A stretch of 64,000 nt of DNA from Stutzerimonas stutzeri. Lineage in GTDB: Bacteria > Pseudomonadota > Gammaproteobacteria > Pseudomonadales > Pseudomonadaceae. The stretch is from contig NZ_JAMOIH010000007.1 of the NCBI RefSeq assembly GCF_024448955.1, positions 62,001 through 126,000 on the forward strand. Direction: 5' to 3'. The notes beneath the pieces are model-generated. The model was not told the origin of the DNA. It ran no database searches and worked only from the letters and a program-made list of their open reading frames with translations. A program made the translations under genes and the position numbers. This document shows, in pieces, positions 1 to 8,218 of this stretch. Every line of letters begins with the position of its first letter. The stretch's first letter is position 1.

Positions 1-381
1 TCCCACCCCACCGTGCAGAAAATCTGGGCCTTCGATTACGACATCGAAAGTGGTACGCCGAGCAATCGCCGGCTGTTCGTGGACATGAACCAGTATCCCG
101 GTCGCCCGGATGGCGCAGCCGTCGACATCGACGGCTGTTACTGGATCTGCGGTAACGACGCAGGCCTGATTCATCGCTTCACACCTGACGGTCGTCTCGA
201 CCACTCGCTCGAAGTGCCGGTAAAGAAACCTGCCATGTGCGCCTTTGGCGGCCCTGGCTTGGACACTCTGTTCGTCACATCCATTCGCCCAGGCGGTGAC
301 CTCTCCGACCAGCCACTAGCTGGCGGCGTATTCGCGCTGCAACCCGGCGTCGCCGGAATGGAGGAACCCCGCTTCCGCTAA
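1..381 (+). CDS. SMP-30/gluconolactonase-family protein, 3' end only
   Basis: The reading frame is open from the first base of the window, so the start and most of the protein lie upstream. The visible 126 residues include the stretches GRPDGAAVDIDG and YWICGNDAGLIHRFTPDG, which resemble the beta-propeller blades of the SMP-30/gluconolactonase/LRE family. These enzymes hydrolyse sugar lactones using a divalent metal. The PDGAAVD segment is typical of the metal-site blade. A TRAP sugar-acid-type transporter follows 76 bp later on the same strand, which would fit uptake and lactone hydrolysis of a sugar acid; that link is inference. The substrate cannot be read from this fragment. Confidence 0.7.
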   Translation, partial: SHPTVQKIWAFDYDIESGTPSNRRLFVDMNQYPGRPDGAAVDIDGCYWICGNDAGLIHRFTPDGRLDHSLEVPVKKPAMCAFGGPGLDTLFVTSIRPGGDLSDQPLAGGVFALQPGVAGMEEPRFR

Positions 382-445
382 CGCTTCACCCACCAAGGAC
401 AGGCCCGCAGTCGCCCGACCTTGTCGCTCGCAACGCTGCAACATC

Positions 446-457
446 AACAACAACAAG
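446..457 (+). promoter_or_regulatory. candidate Hfq/Crc (CA-motif) site before dctP
   Basis: The run AACAACAACAAG sits directly upstream of the dctP ribosome binding site. It matches the AANAANAA pattern bound by Hfq with Crc in Pseudomonas catabolite repression. Motif match by eye only. Confidence 0.4.
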
Positions 458-469
458 ATGGAGATTCAC

Positions 470-1444
470 ATGAACTTCAAACGCAAGTTGCTCATCGCCG
501 CGCTTCCCTTCGCCCTGTGTCTGCCGGGCCTCGCACAAGCCGCGACCACCTTGAAAATGGCCGAGGTCCATCCAGCAGGCTATCCGACCGTCGTGGCCAT
601 GGAGAATCTGGGCAAGAAACTCGAAGACGCCACCGATGGCGAGCTGAAATACCGGATGTTCTCCGGCGGCGTGCTGGGCTCGGAAAAAGAAGTGGTCGAA
701 CAGCTCCAAATCGGCGCCGTCCAGATGACGCGCGTCAGCCTCGGCACGCTCGGTCCGGTGGTGTCCGACGTCAACGCCTTCAACATGCCGTTCGTGTTCC
801 GCGATCACGAACACATGCGAAAGGTCATTGATGGCGAAATCGGGCAGGAGCTTCTCGACAAGATCACTGAATCCGAATTCAACATGGTCGGTCTGGCGTG
901 GATGGATGGCGGCGTCCGCAATCTCTACACCAAGGAGCCGGTACGTAAAATCGAGGATCTTCAGGGCATGAAGATTCGGGTGATCGGCAACCCGCTGTTC
1001 ATCGATACCCTGAACGCTATGGGCGCTCAGGGCGTGGCAATGGACACCGGTGAGATCTTTAGCGCCCTGCAGACCGGCGTGATCGACGGTGCCGAGAACA
1101 ACCCGCCGACCATGCTCGAGCACAACCACTTCCGCAATGCCAAGCACTACACCCTGACCGGTCACCTGATTCTTCCCGAGCCTATCGTCATGTCCAAGAC
1201 GGCATGGAACAAGCTCACCCCGGAGCAACAGGAACTGGTGAAGACGTACGCTAAGGAAGCGCAGCAGGAAGAGCGCAAGCTCTGGGATGAAAAATCCGCC
1301 AGCAGCGAAGAAAAGCTCAAAGCCGCAGGCGTGGAGTTCATCGAAGTCGATAAGAAGCCCTTCTACGATGCCACCGCCCCGGTACGCGAAAAGTACGGCG
1401 CCGCCTACACCGATCTGATCAAGCGTATCGAAGCCGTCCAGTAA
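470..1444 (+). CDS. dctP: TRAP transporter substrate-binding protein
   Basis: Periplasmic solute receptor of a tripartite ATP-independent (TRAP) transporter, which captures a carboxylate or sugar acid for the QM permease encoded next. The 324-residue protein begins with a Sec signal peptide (MNFKRKLLIAALPFALCL, cleavage probably after AQA). It shows DctP-family features: GVLGSEKEVVEQLQIGAVQM, NMPFVF, and a conserved arginine in MKIRVIGNPLF that in characterised members binds the ligand carboxylate. I chose the ATG at 470 because GGAG lies 7 bp upstream and the signal peptide starts there; an in-frame ATG at 458 overlaps that ribosome site. The first gene of dctP-dctQ-dctM. The ligand is unknown. 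Confidence 0.9.
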   Translation: MNFKRKLLIAALPFALCLPGLAQAATTLKMAEVHPAGYPTVVAMENLGKKLEDATDGELKYRMFSGGVLGSEKEVVEQLQIGAVQMTRVSLGTLGPVVSDVNAFNMPFVFRDHEHMRKVIDGEIGQELLDKITESEFNMVGLAWMDGGVRNLYTKEPVRKIEDLQGMKIRVIGNPLFIDTLNAMGAQGVAMDTGEIFSALQTGVIDGAENNPPTMLEHNHFRNAKHYTLTGHLILPEPIVMSKTAWNKLTPEQQELVKTYAKEAQQEERKLWDEKSASSEEKLKAAGVEFIEVDKKPFYDATAPVREKYGAAYTDLIKRIEAVQ

Positions 1445-1509
1445 TAGGTCGTTCAGAAGAACCTCGCGACGCCGGCCCGCAGCCGGCGTCGTGCTCGCGG
1501 TGAAGCCTC

Positions 1510-2037
1510 ATGAAAAATTCCTTACTACGCGTCAATGACGTGATCTACCTCAGCTGTATCTGGGTTGCCGGTTTGTCCATTACGGCCATGGCCCTGATCA
1601 TTCCATGGGGCATTTTTGCCCGCTATGTACTGCGCACCGGTGCCGGCTGGCCCGAACCAGTGGCGATACTGCTGATGGCCATCTTTACCTTCGTCGGCGC
1701 GGCGGCCAGCTATCGTGCCGGTGCGCACATGGCGGTCACCACTTTGACGGATCGCATGCCCGCTTCCTGGCAGCGTTACATTGATCTTCTGGTTCAGTTC
1801 CTGATGGCCGCAATCTGCCTGTTCATGCTGATCTGGGGCATCAAACTGTGCGTCGCCACCTGGAATCAATATATGAGCACCTTGCCAACGCTACGCGTGG
1901 GCATCGCTTACTCACCCATTGCCATCGGCGGCTTCCTGAGTCTGATCTTCATCGTTGAGAAGCTCTGCTTCGGCGATCAACGCCATCGTCGCTCGGTCAA
2001 TTTCGAGCTTTTCGAAGACAGCAAGGAAACACTCTAA
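1510..2037 (+). CDS. dctQ: TRAP transporter small permease
   Basis: Small membrane subunit (175 aa) of the TRAP transporter, with about four hydrophobic segments (near residues 12-35, 50-70, 88-112 and 132-150). It contains the family-typical segment GIFARYVLRTGAGWPEP (an aromatic/proline-rich loop) and FVGAAASYRAGAHM. It partners the large permease DctM in the inner membrane. The stop codon is immediately followed by the dctM ATG, so the two are translationally adjacent, as usual for dctQM pairs. Confidence 0.9.
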   Translation: MKNSLLRVNDVIYLSCIWVAGLSITAMALIIPWGIFARYVLRTGAGWPEPVAILLMAIFTFVGAAASYRAGAHMAVTTLTDRMPASWQRYIDLLVQFLMAAICLFMLIWGIKLCVATWNQYMSTLPTLRVGIAYSPIAIGGFLSLIFIVEKLCFGDQRHRRSVNFELFEDSKETL

Positions 2038-3318
2038 ATGGATGCGCTCATACTGGTAGGCAGCTTCATCGTCTTGATTTTCCTGCGCGTCCCCGTCGCT
2101 TATTCGCTGGGCCTGGCTGCGCTGGCAGGCGCCTGGTGGATCGATATTCCCTTGCACGCAGTGATGATTCAGATTGCTGGCGGCATCAACAAATTCTCCT
2201 TGTTGGCTATTCCATTCTTCGTGCTGGCTGGCGCCATCATGGCCGAAGGCGGCATGTCTCGGCGCCTGGTGGCCTTCGCCAGCGTGCTGGTTGGCTTTGT
2301 CCGAGGCGGGTTGTCGCTGGTCAATATCATGGCCTCGACCTTCTTCGGCGCTATCTCCGGCTCTTCCCTGGCCGATACGGCCTCGGTCGGCTCTGTCCTC
2401 ATTCCGGAAATGGAACGCAAGGGCTATCCCCGTGAGTTTTCCACCGCCGTGACCGTGAGCGGTTCGGTCCAGGCGCTGTTGACGCCACCAAGTCACAACT
2501 CGGTGCTCTACTCGCTGGCCGCTGGTGGCACCGTTTCCATCGCCTCACTGTTCATCGCCGGTATCGGCCCAGGCTTGCTGCTCAGCGCGGTGATGATGGG
2601 GCTTTGCCTGATATTCGCCAAAAAGCGTAACTACCCCAAGGGCGAAGTCATTCCACTACGCCAGGCACTGAAAATCTGCGTCGATGCGCTCTGGGGGCTG
2701 TTCACCATGGTGATCATCCTGGGCGGCATTCTCAGCGGTGTTTTCACCGCGACCGAGTCCGCGGCGATTGCAGTGCTCTGGGCATTCTTCGTGACCATGT
2801 TCATCTACCGCGATTACAAATGGCGCGAACTGCCCAAACTGTTGCATCGCACAGTGCGGACCTTGTCGATAGTGATGATCCTGATCGCCTTCGCAGGTGC
2901 CTTCGGCTACATCATGACGTTGATGCAGATCCCCTCGAAAATCACATCGATGTTCCTGACCCTGTCGGACAACCGCTACGTGATCCTCATGTGCATCAAC
3001 TTCATGCTGCTGGCACTCGGTACGCTGATGGATATGGCTCCGCTTATTCTCATCCTCACACCGATCCTGATGCCCGTGATCACCGATATCGGGGTCGATC
3101 CGGTGCATTTCGGCATGATCATGCTGGTCAACCTCGGTATCGGGCTGATCACCCCGCCGGTGGGAGCGGTGCTGTTCGTCGGTGCCGCCATTGGCAAGGT
3201 CACCATCGAAAACACCATCAAGGCGCTGTTACCCTTCTATGCCGCGCTGTTCCTGGTGCTGATGGCCGTCACCTACATTCCGGCAATCTCCCTGTGGCTG
3301 CCGAGTGTAGTGCTGTAA
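2038..3318 (+). CDS. dctM: TRAP transporter large permease
   Basis: Large, ion-coupled transport subunit (426 aa, normal length for DctM), predicted to have about a dozen membrane segments. Conserved stretches visible include IPFFVLAGAIMAEGG near residue 58, the serine-rich FFGAISGSSLADTASVG near 101 and ITPPVGAVLFVGAAIGK near 370. It starts directly after the dctQ stop codon, so it is probably translated in concert with it. With DctP and DctQ it forms a complete transporter; the SMP-30-type gene upstream and the SAF-domain dehydrogenase downstream suggest a sugar-acid-like substrate, but that is inference. Confidence 0.93.
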   Translation: MDALILVGSFIVLIFLRVPVAYSLGLAALAGAWWIDIPLHAVMIQIAGGINKFSLLAIPFFVLAGAIMAEGGMSRRLVAFASVLVGFVRGGLSLVNIMASTFFGAISGSSLADTASVGSVLIPEMERKGYPREFSTAVTVSGSVQALLTPPSHNSVLYSLAAGGTVSIASLFIAGIGPGLLLSAVMMGLCLIFAKKRNYPKGEVIPLRQALKICVDALWGLFTMVIILGGILSGVFTATESAAIAVLWAFFVTMFIYRDYKWRELPKLLHRTVRTLSIVMILIAFAGAFGYIMTLMQIPSKITSMFLTLSDNRYVILMCINFMLLALGTLMDMAPLILILTPILMPVITDIGVDPVHFGMIMLVNLGIGLITPPVGAVLFVGAAIGKVTIENTIKALLPFYAALFLVLMAVTYIPAISLWLPSVVL

Positions 3319-3424
3319 CGCGACGCCGCCCGCCCTGTTCGCAGGGCCGGGCGGTCTCACCGCTCAATGTTCACCTACGCCAGCCTATAGGGCTGGCGTT
3401 TGATTATTAGGATCGGAACTCGAC

Positions 3425-4351
3425 ATGACTGCTATAGCTACTCCCGACGTACCCGTAACTTTTCCGCGCCATATCGCAGTGTTGATACTCGTCTGCCTCG
3501 GCTGCGGGTTCGCCGGTAACCATGTCGCGGCGCGGGTTGCCTTCGATGACGGCGCGGGCGTGTTGTTGGCAATCCTGTTGCGTTCGGGCGGTACGCTCAT
3601 TGTTCTGGCCGGGCTGGTTTTCTGGCAGCGACAGAGCATCCGCCTGGCGCCCGGTGCCTGGCGCTGGCAGTTGCTGTTGGGCTTGTTGATCGCCACTCAA
3701 AGCATCTGTCTGTATTCAGCCGTGGCGCGGGTTCCTGTGGCATTGGCGCTACTGGTGGCCAATGTGTTCCCGATCCTGCTGGCCTTGCTGACATGGGCCT
3801 TGGGAGGGGCGCGCCCCACAGCGCGCACTGCGTTGCTGATGGGCTTGATACTGGTCGGCCTGATATTCGTCCTGGAAGTGCCGGCACGCCTCTCTTCCAG
3901 CGAAGACGCAGGACCAGAATGGATTCTCGGGGTCGCGCTCGCATTCTGTGCCGCCAGCGTTTTCGCTCTAGCGCTCTGGATCACCGACCACAAGCTGTCG
4001 CAGGTACGCGGATCGGTCCGCAGCCTGTTGACCATGCTGATCGTATTCAGCAGCGCCAACCTTGCCGGGGCCAGCGGCCTGCTGCCTGGCGGGCTGTCGT
4101 TGCCGCAGAGTGGCACCGGCTGGACAGCGCTGGCAGTGCTGGTCGGGCTCTATGGCGCGGCATTCATTACGCTGTTTGTTTCCGTGCCAAGGCTCAACAT
4201 GTCGCGCAACGCACCGGTGATGAACATAGAACCCTTGGCGACCTTGATCATGGGCTGGCTGGTGCTCGATCAGATGCTTGCGGCGGGTCAGATTCTCGGG
4301 GGCGCCATCGTCATCTTCGGCATCGTCATGCTGACTTACCGTAAGGATTGA
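3425..4351 (+). CDS. DMT-superfamily (EamA) permease
   Basis: A 308-residue membrane protein with ten predicted helices arranged as two EamA repeats (roughly residues 15-145 and 165-305), the layout of drug/metabolite transporters such as RhaT and YdcZ relatives. The second repeat ends with ILGGAIVIFGIVML, the usual closing helix. It follows dctM by 106 bp on the same strand and is closed by a strong terminator, so it may be the last gene of the TRAP operon. Whether it exports or imports, and what, cannot be told from sequence. Confidence 0.85.
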   Translation: MTAIATPDVPVTFPRHIAVLILVCLGCGFAGNHVAARVAFDDGAGVLLAILLRSGGTLIVLAGLVFWQRQSIRLAPGAWRWQLLLGLLIATQSICLYSAVARVPVALALLVANVFPILLALLTWALGGARPTARTALLMGLILVGLIFVLEVPARLSSSEDAGPEWILGVALAFCAASVFALALWITDHKLSQVRGSVRSLLTMLIVFSSANLAGASGLLPGGLSLPQSGTGWTALAVLVGLYGAAFITLFVSVPRLNMSRNAPVMNIEPLATLIMGWLVLDQMLAAGQILGGAIVIFGIVMLTYRKD

Positions 4352-4375
4352 TGCAGCAGTAATTCCCTTTGATAC

Positions 4376-4404
4376 AAAGAAGGCCGCATTCGCGGCCTTC
4401 TTTT
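4376..4404 (+). terminator. bidirectional rho-independent terminator
   Basis: A perfect 9-bp stem (GAAGGCCGC, loop ATTC, GCGGCCTTC) is followed by TTTT on the plus strand and flanked by A residues upstream. It serves the DMT permease and possibly the convergent SAF-domain gene. Confidence 0.85.
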
Positions 4405-4416
4405 CGAAAGCAGCGT

Positions 4417-5649
4417 TCAGCTGCCTGTCGCTACCATCCCGCCTGTTTCCCGGCTCGCTCCTGATGTTTGCTTGCTCCTGGCGATGCGTTCCGCACGCTG
4501 CTGCATGACGATGTCTAGAGCACGGCTCGGCAGAATGTCGACATCATCGAATGTGATCAACTGGCCCGGCTCGATCGCACGCTTCAGCGCTGTCTTGTGC
4601 AACAGTCCAATCGGCACGTGATCGGGATTCTCGTCGAGCTTCACCGCCTCACCACGGAACTGGAAACCGCCAATGCCGCGCTCGATCAGCTCACCTGGAC
4701 GCATCGCGCGCTTGGCTATCGCAGCCACACCGAGCGTCGGTGTAGTTGAATTGTTCAACAGCACGCCACCGCCATTGAGCACACGGCGTACCGTTTTGCC
4801 AACCTCGAGTGAGCACAGGTGGAACGGTCGCACCAAGGTGTAATAGGGACCTGGCCCGAGTTTGAAGTATTCCAGGGCAGCCTGTTGGTCATCATCATGC
4901 CGGCAGACCAGAAACACGCCTCCGGCCGAGTAGCCGGACGGGATTATGTAGTCAACGAAGGGGTGGCCGAAACGATCAGCCATCATGCCCAGCACGTTGC
5001 CGGTTTCGGTCAGGTTGGTTGACGCCATCCCACCCAGGCCCTGCTTGGTAATGCTTGCACCCAAGCCATTCCCGACGATCACCTGCTCGATCTGTACCTT
5101 GGTGCCATCGGTAAAGGACGTCGTCTGATCGATGCTGATGCCCTGGCGCTTCGACCAGAACGTCATGTCTTCCAGCGTTGGATCGTGATTCAGATAGCCC
5201 TTCATGTTGCCGTATACCAACGGCCTGAAACCCATCATCAAGGCTTCTTCATGCAATGCCGCCAGTGAGCCCGGCTGATCACCTTCTGCCTCGGTGAGCA
5301 GGCCCTTCCCGGCCAGATAGGAACCTGTCGTCACCTGCAGCTCAGCGTTCACCGTAACGACCGGTAACCCTGCTTCGAATGCACGCTCGATGACCTCCGT
5401 ACCGTGGAAGACGTCACCGCTGCATTCGATGATCAAATCAACCTCGTCGATGAGATGATCGATGGAATTGGTGAGCCGCTCAGCGAGTGGAAAGTCGGTG
5501 AACGAACTCAACGGCCGCCGCGTGAGCACGCGAGAAACATGCATGTCCTGATAGTGCCGGTCGATTAGGCGGATGAGGCAGTGGGCGATCATTCCTGTGC
5601 CCGAAATACCGATCTTTTTAGGAGGCGAAAGTGGCATGAGCGAATCCAT
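4417..5649 (-). CDS. Homoserine-dehydrogenase-like protein with SAF domain (COG4091 type)
   Basis: A 410-residue protein with an N-terminal Rossmann NAD(P) fold (GISGTGMIAHCLIRLID near residue 12), a central homoserine-dehydrogenase-like part and a C-terminal SAF domain (about residues 320-385, including AKRAMRPGELIERG). This is the architecture of the COG4091 family of predicted dehydrogenases, whose members sit in varied sugar or polyol catabolic operons. It is not true homoserine dehydrogenase, which carries an ACT domain instead. It converges on the TRAP/DMT genes. The methionine 12 nt downstream (position 5637, MPLSPPKKIG) is an alternative start. The reaction is unknown. Confidence 0.75.
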   Translation of the reverse strand: MDSLMPLSPPKKIGISGTGMIAHCLIRLIDRHYQDMHVSRVLTRRPLSSFTDFPLAERLTNSIDHLIDEVDLIIECSGDVFHGTEVIERAFEAGLPVVTVNAELQVTTGSYLAGKGLLTEAEGDQPGSLAALHEEALMMGFRPLVYGNMKGYLNHDPTLEDMTFWSKRQGISIDQTTSFTDGTKVQIEQVIVGNGLGASITKQGLGGMASTNLTETGNVLGMMADRFGHPFVDYIIPSGYSAGGVFLVCRHDDDQQAALEYFKLGPGPYYTLVRPFHLCSLEVGKTVRRVLNGGGVLLNNSTTPTLGVAAIAKRAMRPGELIERGIGGFQFRGEAVKLDENPDHVPIGLLHKTALKRAIEPGQLITFDDVDILPSRALDIVMQQRAERIARSKQTSGASRETGGMVATGS

Positions 5650-5854
5650 TCAGTTTGGCAATGAAAGCTAAGACCACAACAGCATAGAAAGATTTTGCGG
5701 GAAGCAAACAAAATCTGGCCTATCGCCATCGCGATAACAATGTCGGGCACATCAGCATGAGGAAAATAAGGGGAGGAGCGGCTAGCAGCCAATTGACATT
5801 GGCGCGGACTGATAAGGGATGAGTGGGGTTTATTGTCGCCAGTAATCAGTTACT

Positions 5855-5882
5855 AGAGAGACGGCGTTGCACCGCCTCTCTA
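5855..5882 (-). terminator. hairpin after tpx, weak terminator candidate
   Basis: An imperfect stem (GAGAGGCGG pairing around a six-base loop, with one bulge) lies just after the tpx stop codon. No U-tract follows on the minus strand, so termination here is uncertain. Confidence 0.35.
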
Positions 5883-5890
5883 ATGGCCTC

Positions 5891-6391
5891 TTATTTGAGT
5901 GCGGCGATAGCTGCGTCGTAATTCGGCTCGCTGCCGATCTCCGGCACTAATTCGCTGTAGAGCACCTGGTCCTGCTCGTCCAGGATCACGACCGCGCGTG
6001 CGGATACCCCGGCGAGCGGACCGCTGGCGATCAACACGCCGTAGTCTTCGAGGAAATCGCGGCCACGCATGGTCGACAGATTCACTACATTTTCCAAACC
6101 TTCAGCACCACAGAAGCGCTTTTGCGCGAATGGCAAATCGGCGGAGATGCAAAGCACCACGGTATTGGCCAGTTCGTTGGCCTGAGCATTGAACTTGCGC
6201 ACCGAAGTGGCGCAAGTCGGGGTATCAATACTTGGGAAGATATTCAGAACCTTGCGTTTGCCAGCAAAGCTTTCCAGTGTGACATCGGAAAGATCGCCTC
6301 CCACCAGGCCGAATGGCCTGGCTTTCTGGCCGGCCTGCGGGAACGTACCGGCGACCTGGATCGGGGCGCCTTTCAGAGTTACTTCTGTCAT
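5891..6391 (-). CDS. tpx: Thiol peroxidase
   Basis: Atypical 2-Cys peroxiredoxin of the Tpx family (166 aa), reducing hydrogen and organic peroxides with electrons from thioredoxin. The peroxidatic cysteine is Cys60 in the motif DTPTC and the resolving cysteine is Cys94 in KRFC, the spacing expected for Tpx. The start is supported by GAGGAG upstream. In Gram-negative bacteria the protein is often cytoplasmic or periplasmic; no signal peptide is visible here. The symporter gene lies 52 bp downstream in the same orientation and could be co-transcribed from read-through. Confidence 0.95.
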   Translation of the reverse strand: MTEVTLKGAPIQVAGTFPQAGQKARPFGLVGGDLSDVTLESFAGKRKVLNIFPSIDTPTCATSVRKFNAQANELANTVVLCISADLPFAQKRFCGAEGLENVVNLSTMRGRDFLEDYGVLIASGPLAGVSARAVVILDEQDQVLYSELVPEIGSEPNYDAAIAALK

Positions 6392-6443
6392 TTAAAACTC
6401 CTCTCAGTCATGGGCCACAAGAATGCCCTGCGGCCCAGTTTGC

Positions 6444-7796
6444 TTAGATTGCTTGCTTGCGGGCGAAGTATTCCTTAGTCAACTTGACCACGACAGGGCT
6501 GAGCAGAATCAGGGAAATCAGGTTGGGAATCGCCATCAAACCGTTGAGGGTATCTGCCAGCAACCAGGCGAAATCGAGCTGTGCGATCGCGCCGAAGGGC
6601 ACTGCGAGCACCCAGACGACGCGGAATGGCCAGATCGCTTTGGTGCCCATCATGAATTCCCAGCATTTTTCGCCGAAGTAGCTCCAGCCCAGAATGGTGG
6701 TAAAGGCGAAGACCACCAGAGCGATGGTCAATACGGCGCCACCGAATCCAGGCATAGCCGATTCAAAGGCTGCAGCAGACAATGCCGCGCCGCTTTCGCC
6801 ACTGGTCCAGACGCCGGAACAAACGATCGCGAGACCGGTAATGGAACAGATGATGATGGTATCGATGAAGGTACCCATCATGCCGATCATTCCGGAGCGC
6901 ACAGAGCTTTTAGTAGTGCCGGCCGCTTGGGCAATACCTGCTGTTCCCAGACCTGCCTCATTGGAAAAGATACCGCGCGCTACACCGAAGCGAATAGCGG
7001 CCATGACCGCCGCACCGGCGAACCCGCCAGTGGCTGCGATGGGTGTAAAGGCGTGGGTGAAGATCAGATCGAAGGCCGCCGGGATCTCGGAGGCATGGAC
7101 CACCAACACGACGATACCGGCAACGATGTAGGCAACGCACATGAAAGGCACCAGTGCAGCGGCCACCGCGCCAATGCGCTTGATACCGCCGAGAATCACC
7201 AGACCAACAACCACCATAGTGACCAGACCGGTGACCCACAGCGGCACCGAGAAGGTGGTTTCGAGCGCAAGCGCCATGCTGTTCACCTGCACCATGTTGC
7301 CGATGCCGAAGCCAGCCAGCCCACCAAAGATCGCGAATGCCCCACCGAGCCACAGCCACTTCTTGCCCAGACCATTCTTGATGGCATACATCGGGCCACC
7401 GACATGCTCGCCGCGGTCATCCTTCTCGCGGTAATGCACGGCCAGCACCACTTCACAGTACTTGGTCGCCATGCCCACCAGCGCCGTACACCACATCCAG
7501 AACAGCGCACCCGGCCCACCGAGGAAGATGGCGGTGGCGACACCAGCAATATTACCGGTACCGACGGTGGCCGCCAGACAGGTCATGAGTGCCTGAAATG
7601 GACTGATCTCGCCCGTGTCTTCATCGCCCTTGACGCGTCCGCGCCAGATCAGGGCGAAACCGGTGCCGATACGCACCAGAGGCATGAACTTGAGCATGAC
7701 CATGAGGAAGAAACCAGTGCCTAGAATCAGCACCAGCATGGGCGGTCCCCAGACGAGACCGTTGACGCTATTGACCAGGTTTTGCAGAAATTCCAT
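6444..7796 (-). CDS. alsT: Amino acid:cation symporter (AGCS family)
   Basis: Inner-membrane sodium- or proton-coupled alanine/glycine symporter (450 aa) with about eleven membrane segments. Family hallmarks are visible: GTGNIAGVATAIFLGGPGALFWMW near residue 79 (split across helices), KYCEVVLAVHYRE, and RGIFSNEAGLGT near residue 288. Length is normal for AlsT/DagA proteins. It lies upstream of tpx? No: transcription is right to left, so it precedes tpx's neighbour region and ends 52 bp past the tpx start; tpx is upstream of its own stop only. Functionally the two appear unrelated. The precise amino acid is not decided by sequence. Confidence 0.9.
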   Translation of the reverse strand: MEFLQNLVNSVNGLVWGPPMLVLILGTGFFLMVMLKFMPLVRIGTGFALIWRGRVKGDEDTGEISPFQALMTCLAATVGTGNIAGVATAIFLGGPGALFWMWCTALVGMATKYCEVVLAVHYREKDDRGEHVGGPMYAIKNGLGKKWLWLGGAFAIFGGLAGFGIGNMVQVNSMALALETTFSVPLWVTGLVTMVVVGLVILGGIKRIGAVAAALVPFMCVAYIVAGIVVLVVHASEIPAAFDLIFTHAFTPIAATGGFAGAAVMAAIRFGVARGIFSNEAGLGTAGIAQAAGTTKSSVRSGMIGMMGTFIDTIIICSITGLAIVCSGVWTSGESGAALSAAAFESAMPGFGGAVLTIALVVFAFTTILGWSYFGEKCWEFMMGTKAIWPFRVVWVLAVPFGAIAQLDFAWLLADTLNGLMAIPNLISLILLSPVVVKLTKEYFARKQAI

Positions 7797-8218
7797 TCAA
7801 AGCACCCTTATTGATTATGTTAGACATCCTTGCCCGAGCGGCCCGCATTGGAGCGCAGTAGAAGCACAACGCCAGAAGGCATCACTGCCGTCTTCTACCA
7901 CTAACCGAAACGACCCGGTAATGACCCTGAACTTCATGTGCTGGGTGACTACCGACAACTTGCAGGGCCCATGCCAAGGCCTCTGTAATAGCTGCGACAC
8001 AAGGAGCGACCGAGCGATCCTACCACCACCACAAGCGCTTGGCGCGACGTCGATTGCACGCGATTCGCGCAGCATCGAAAAGACGCTGGAGGGCTTGTAG
8101 ATCGACCGTTGAGTCACGCCGACTTGCCGGTTACATAAGCCCACCAGAGTAGCCTAAGGCGGCACCGCCGCCAGTCCACTCAATATATTTTTCAAGAAGC
8201 GGATACCGCACCGTGACG
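7797..8218. other. intergenic stretch, no gene seen
   Basis: About 420 bases between two leftward genes, presumably carrying the alsT promoter near 7800-7950. I saw no convincing coding frame, RNA gene, REP element or strong terminator here. Confidence 0.5.

Noticed and set aside
6411..6437. TGGGCC...GGCCCA hairpin between tpx and the symporter gene as a terminator
   Set aside because: Short stem, 15-base loop and no U-tract.
6423..7724. Long open frame on the plus strand (433 codons)
   Set aside because: It lies antisense to the clear alanine symporter gene, and its His/Gly/Asp-rich translation is typical of shadow frames in high-GC DNA.
7815..8144. 109-codon minus-strand frame between alsT and tamB
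   Set aside because: No ribosome site, atypical composition and no recognisable motif.
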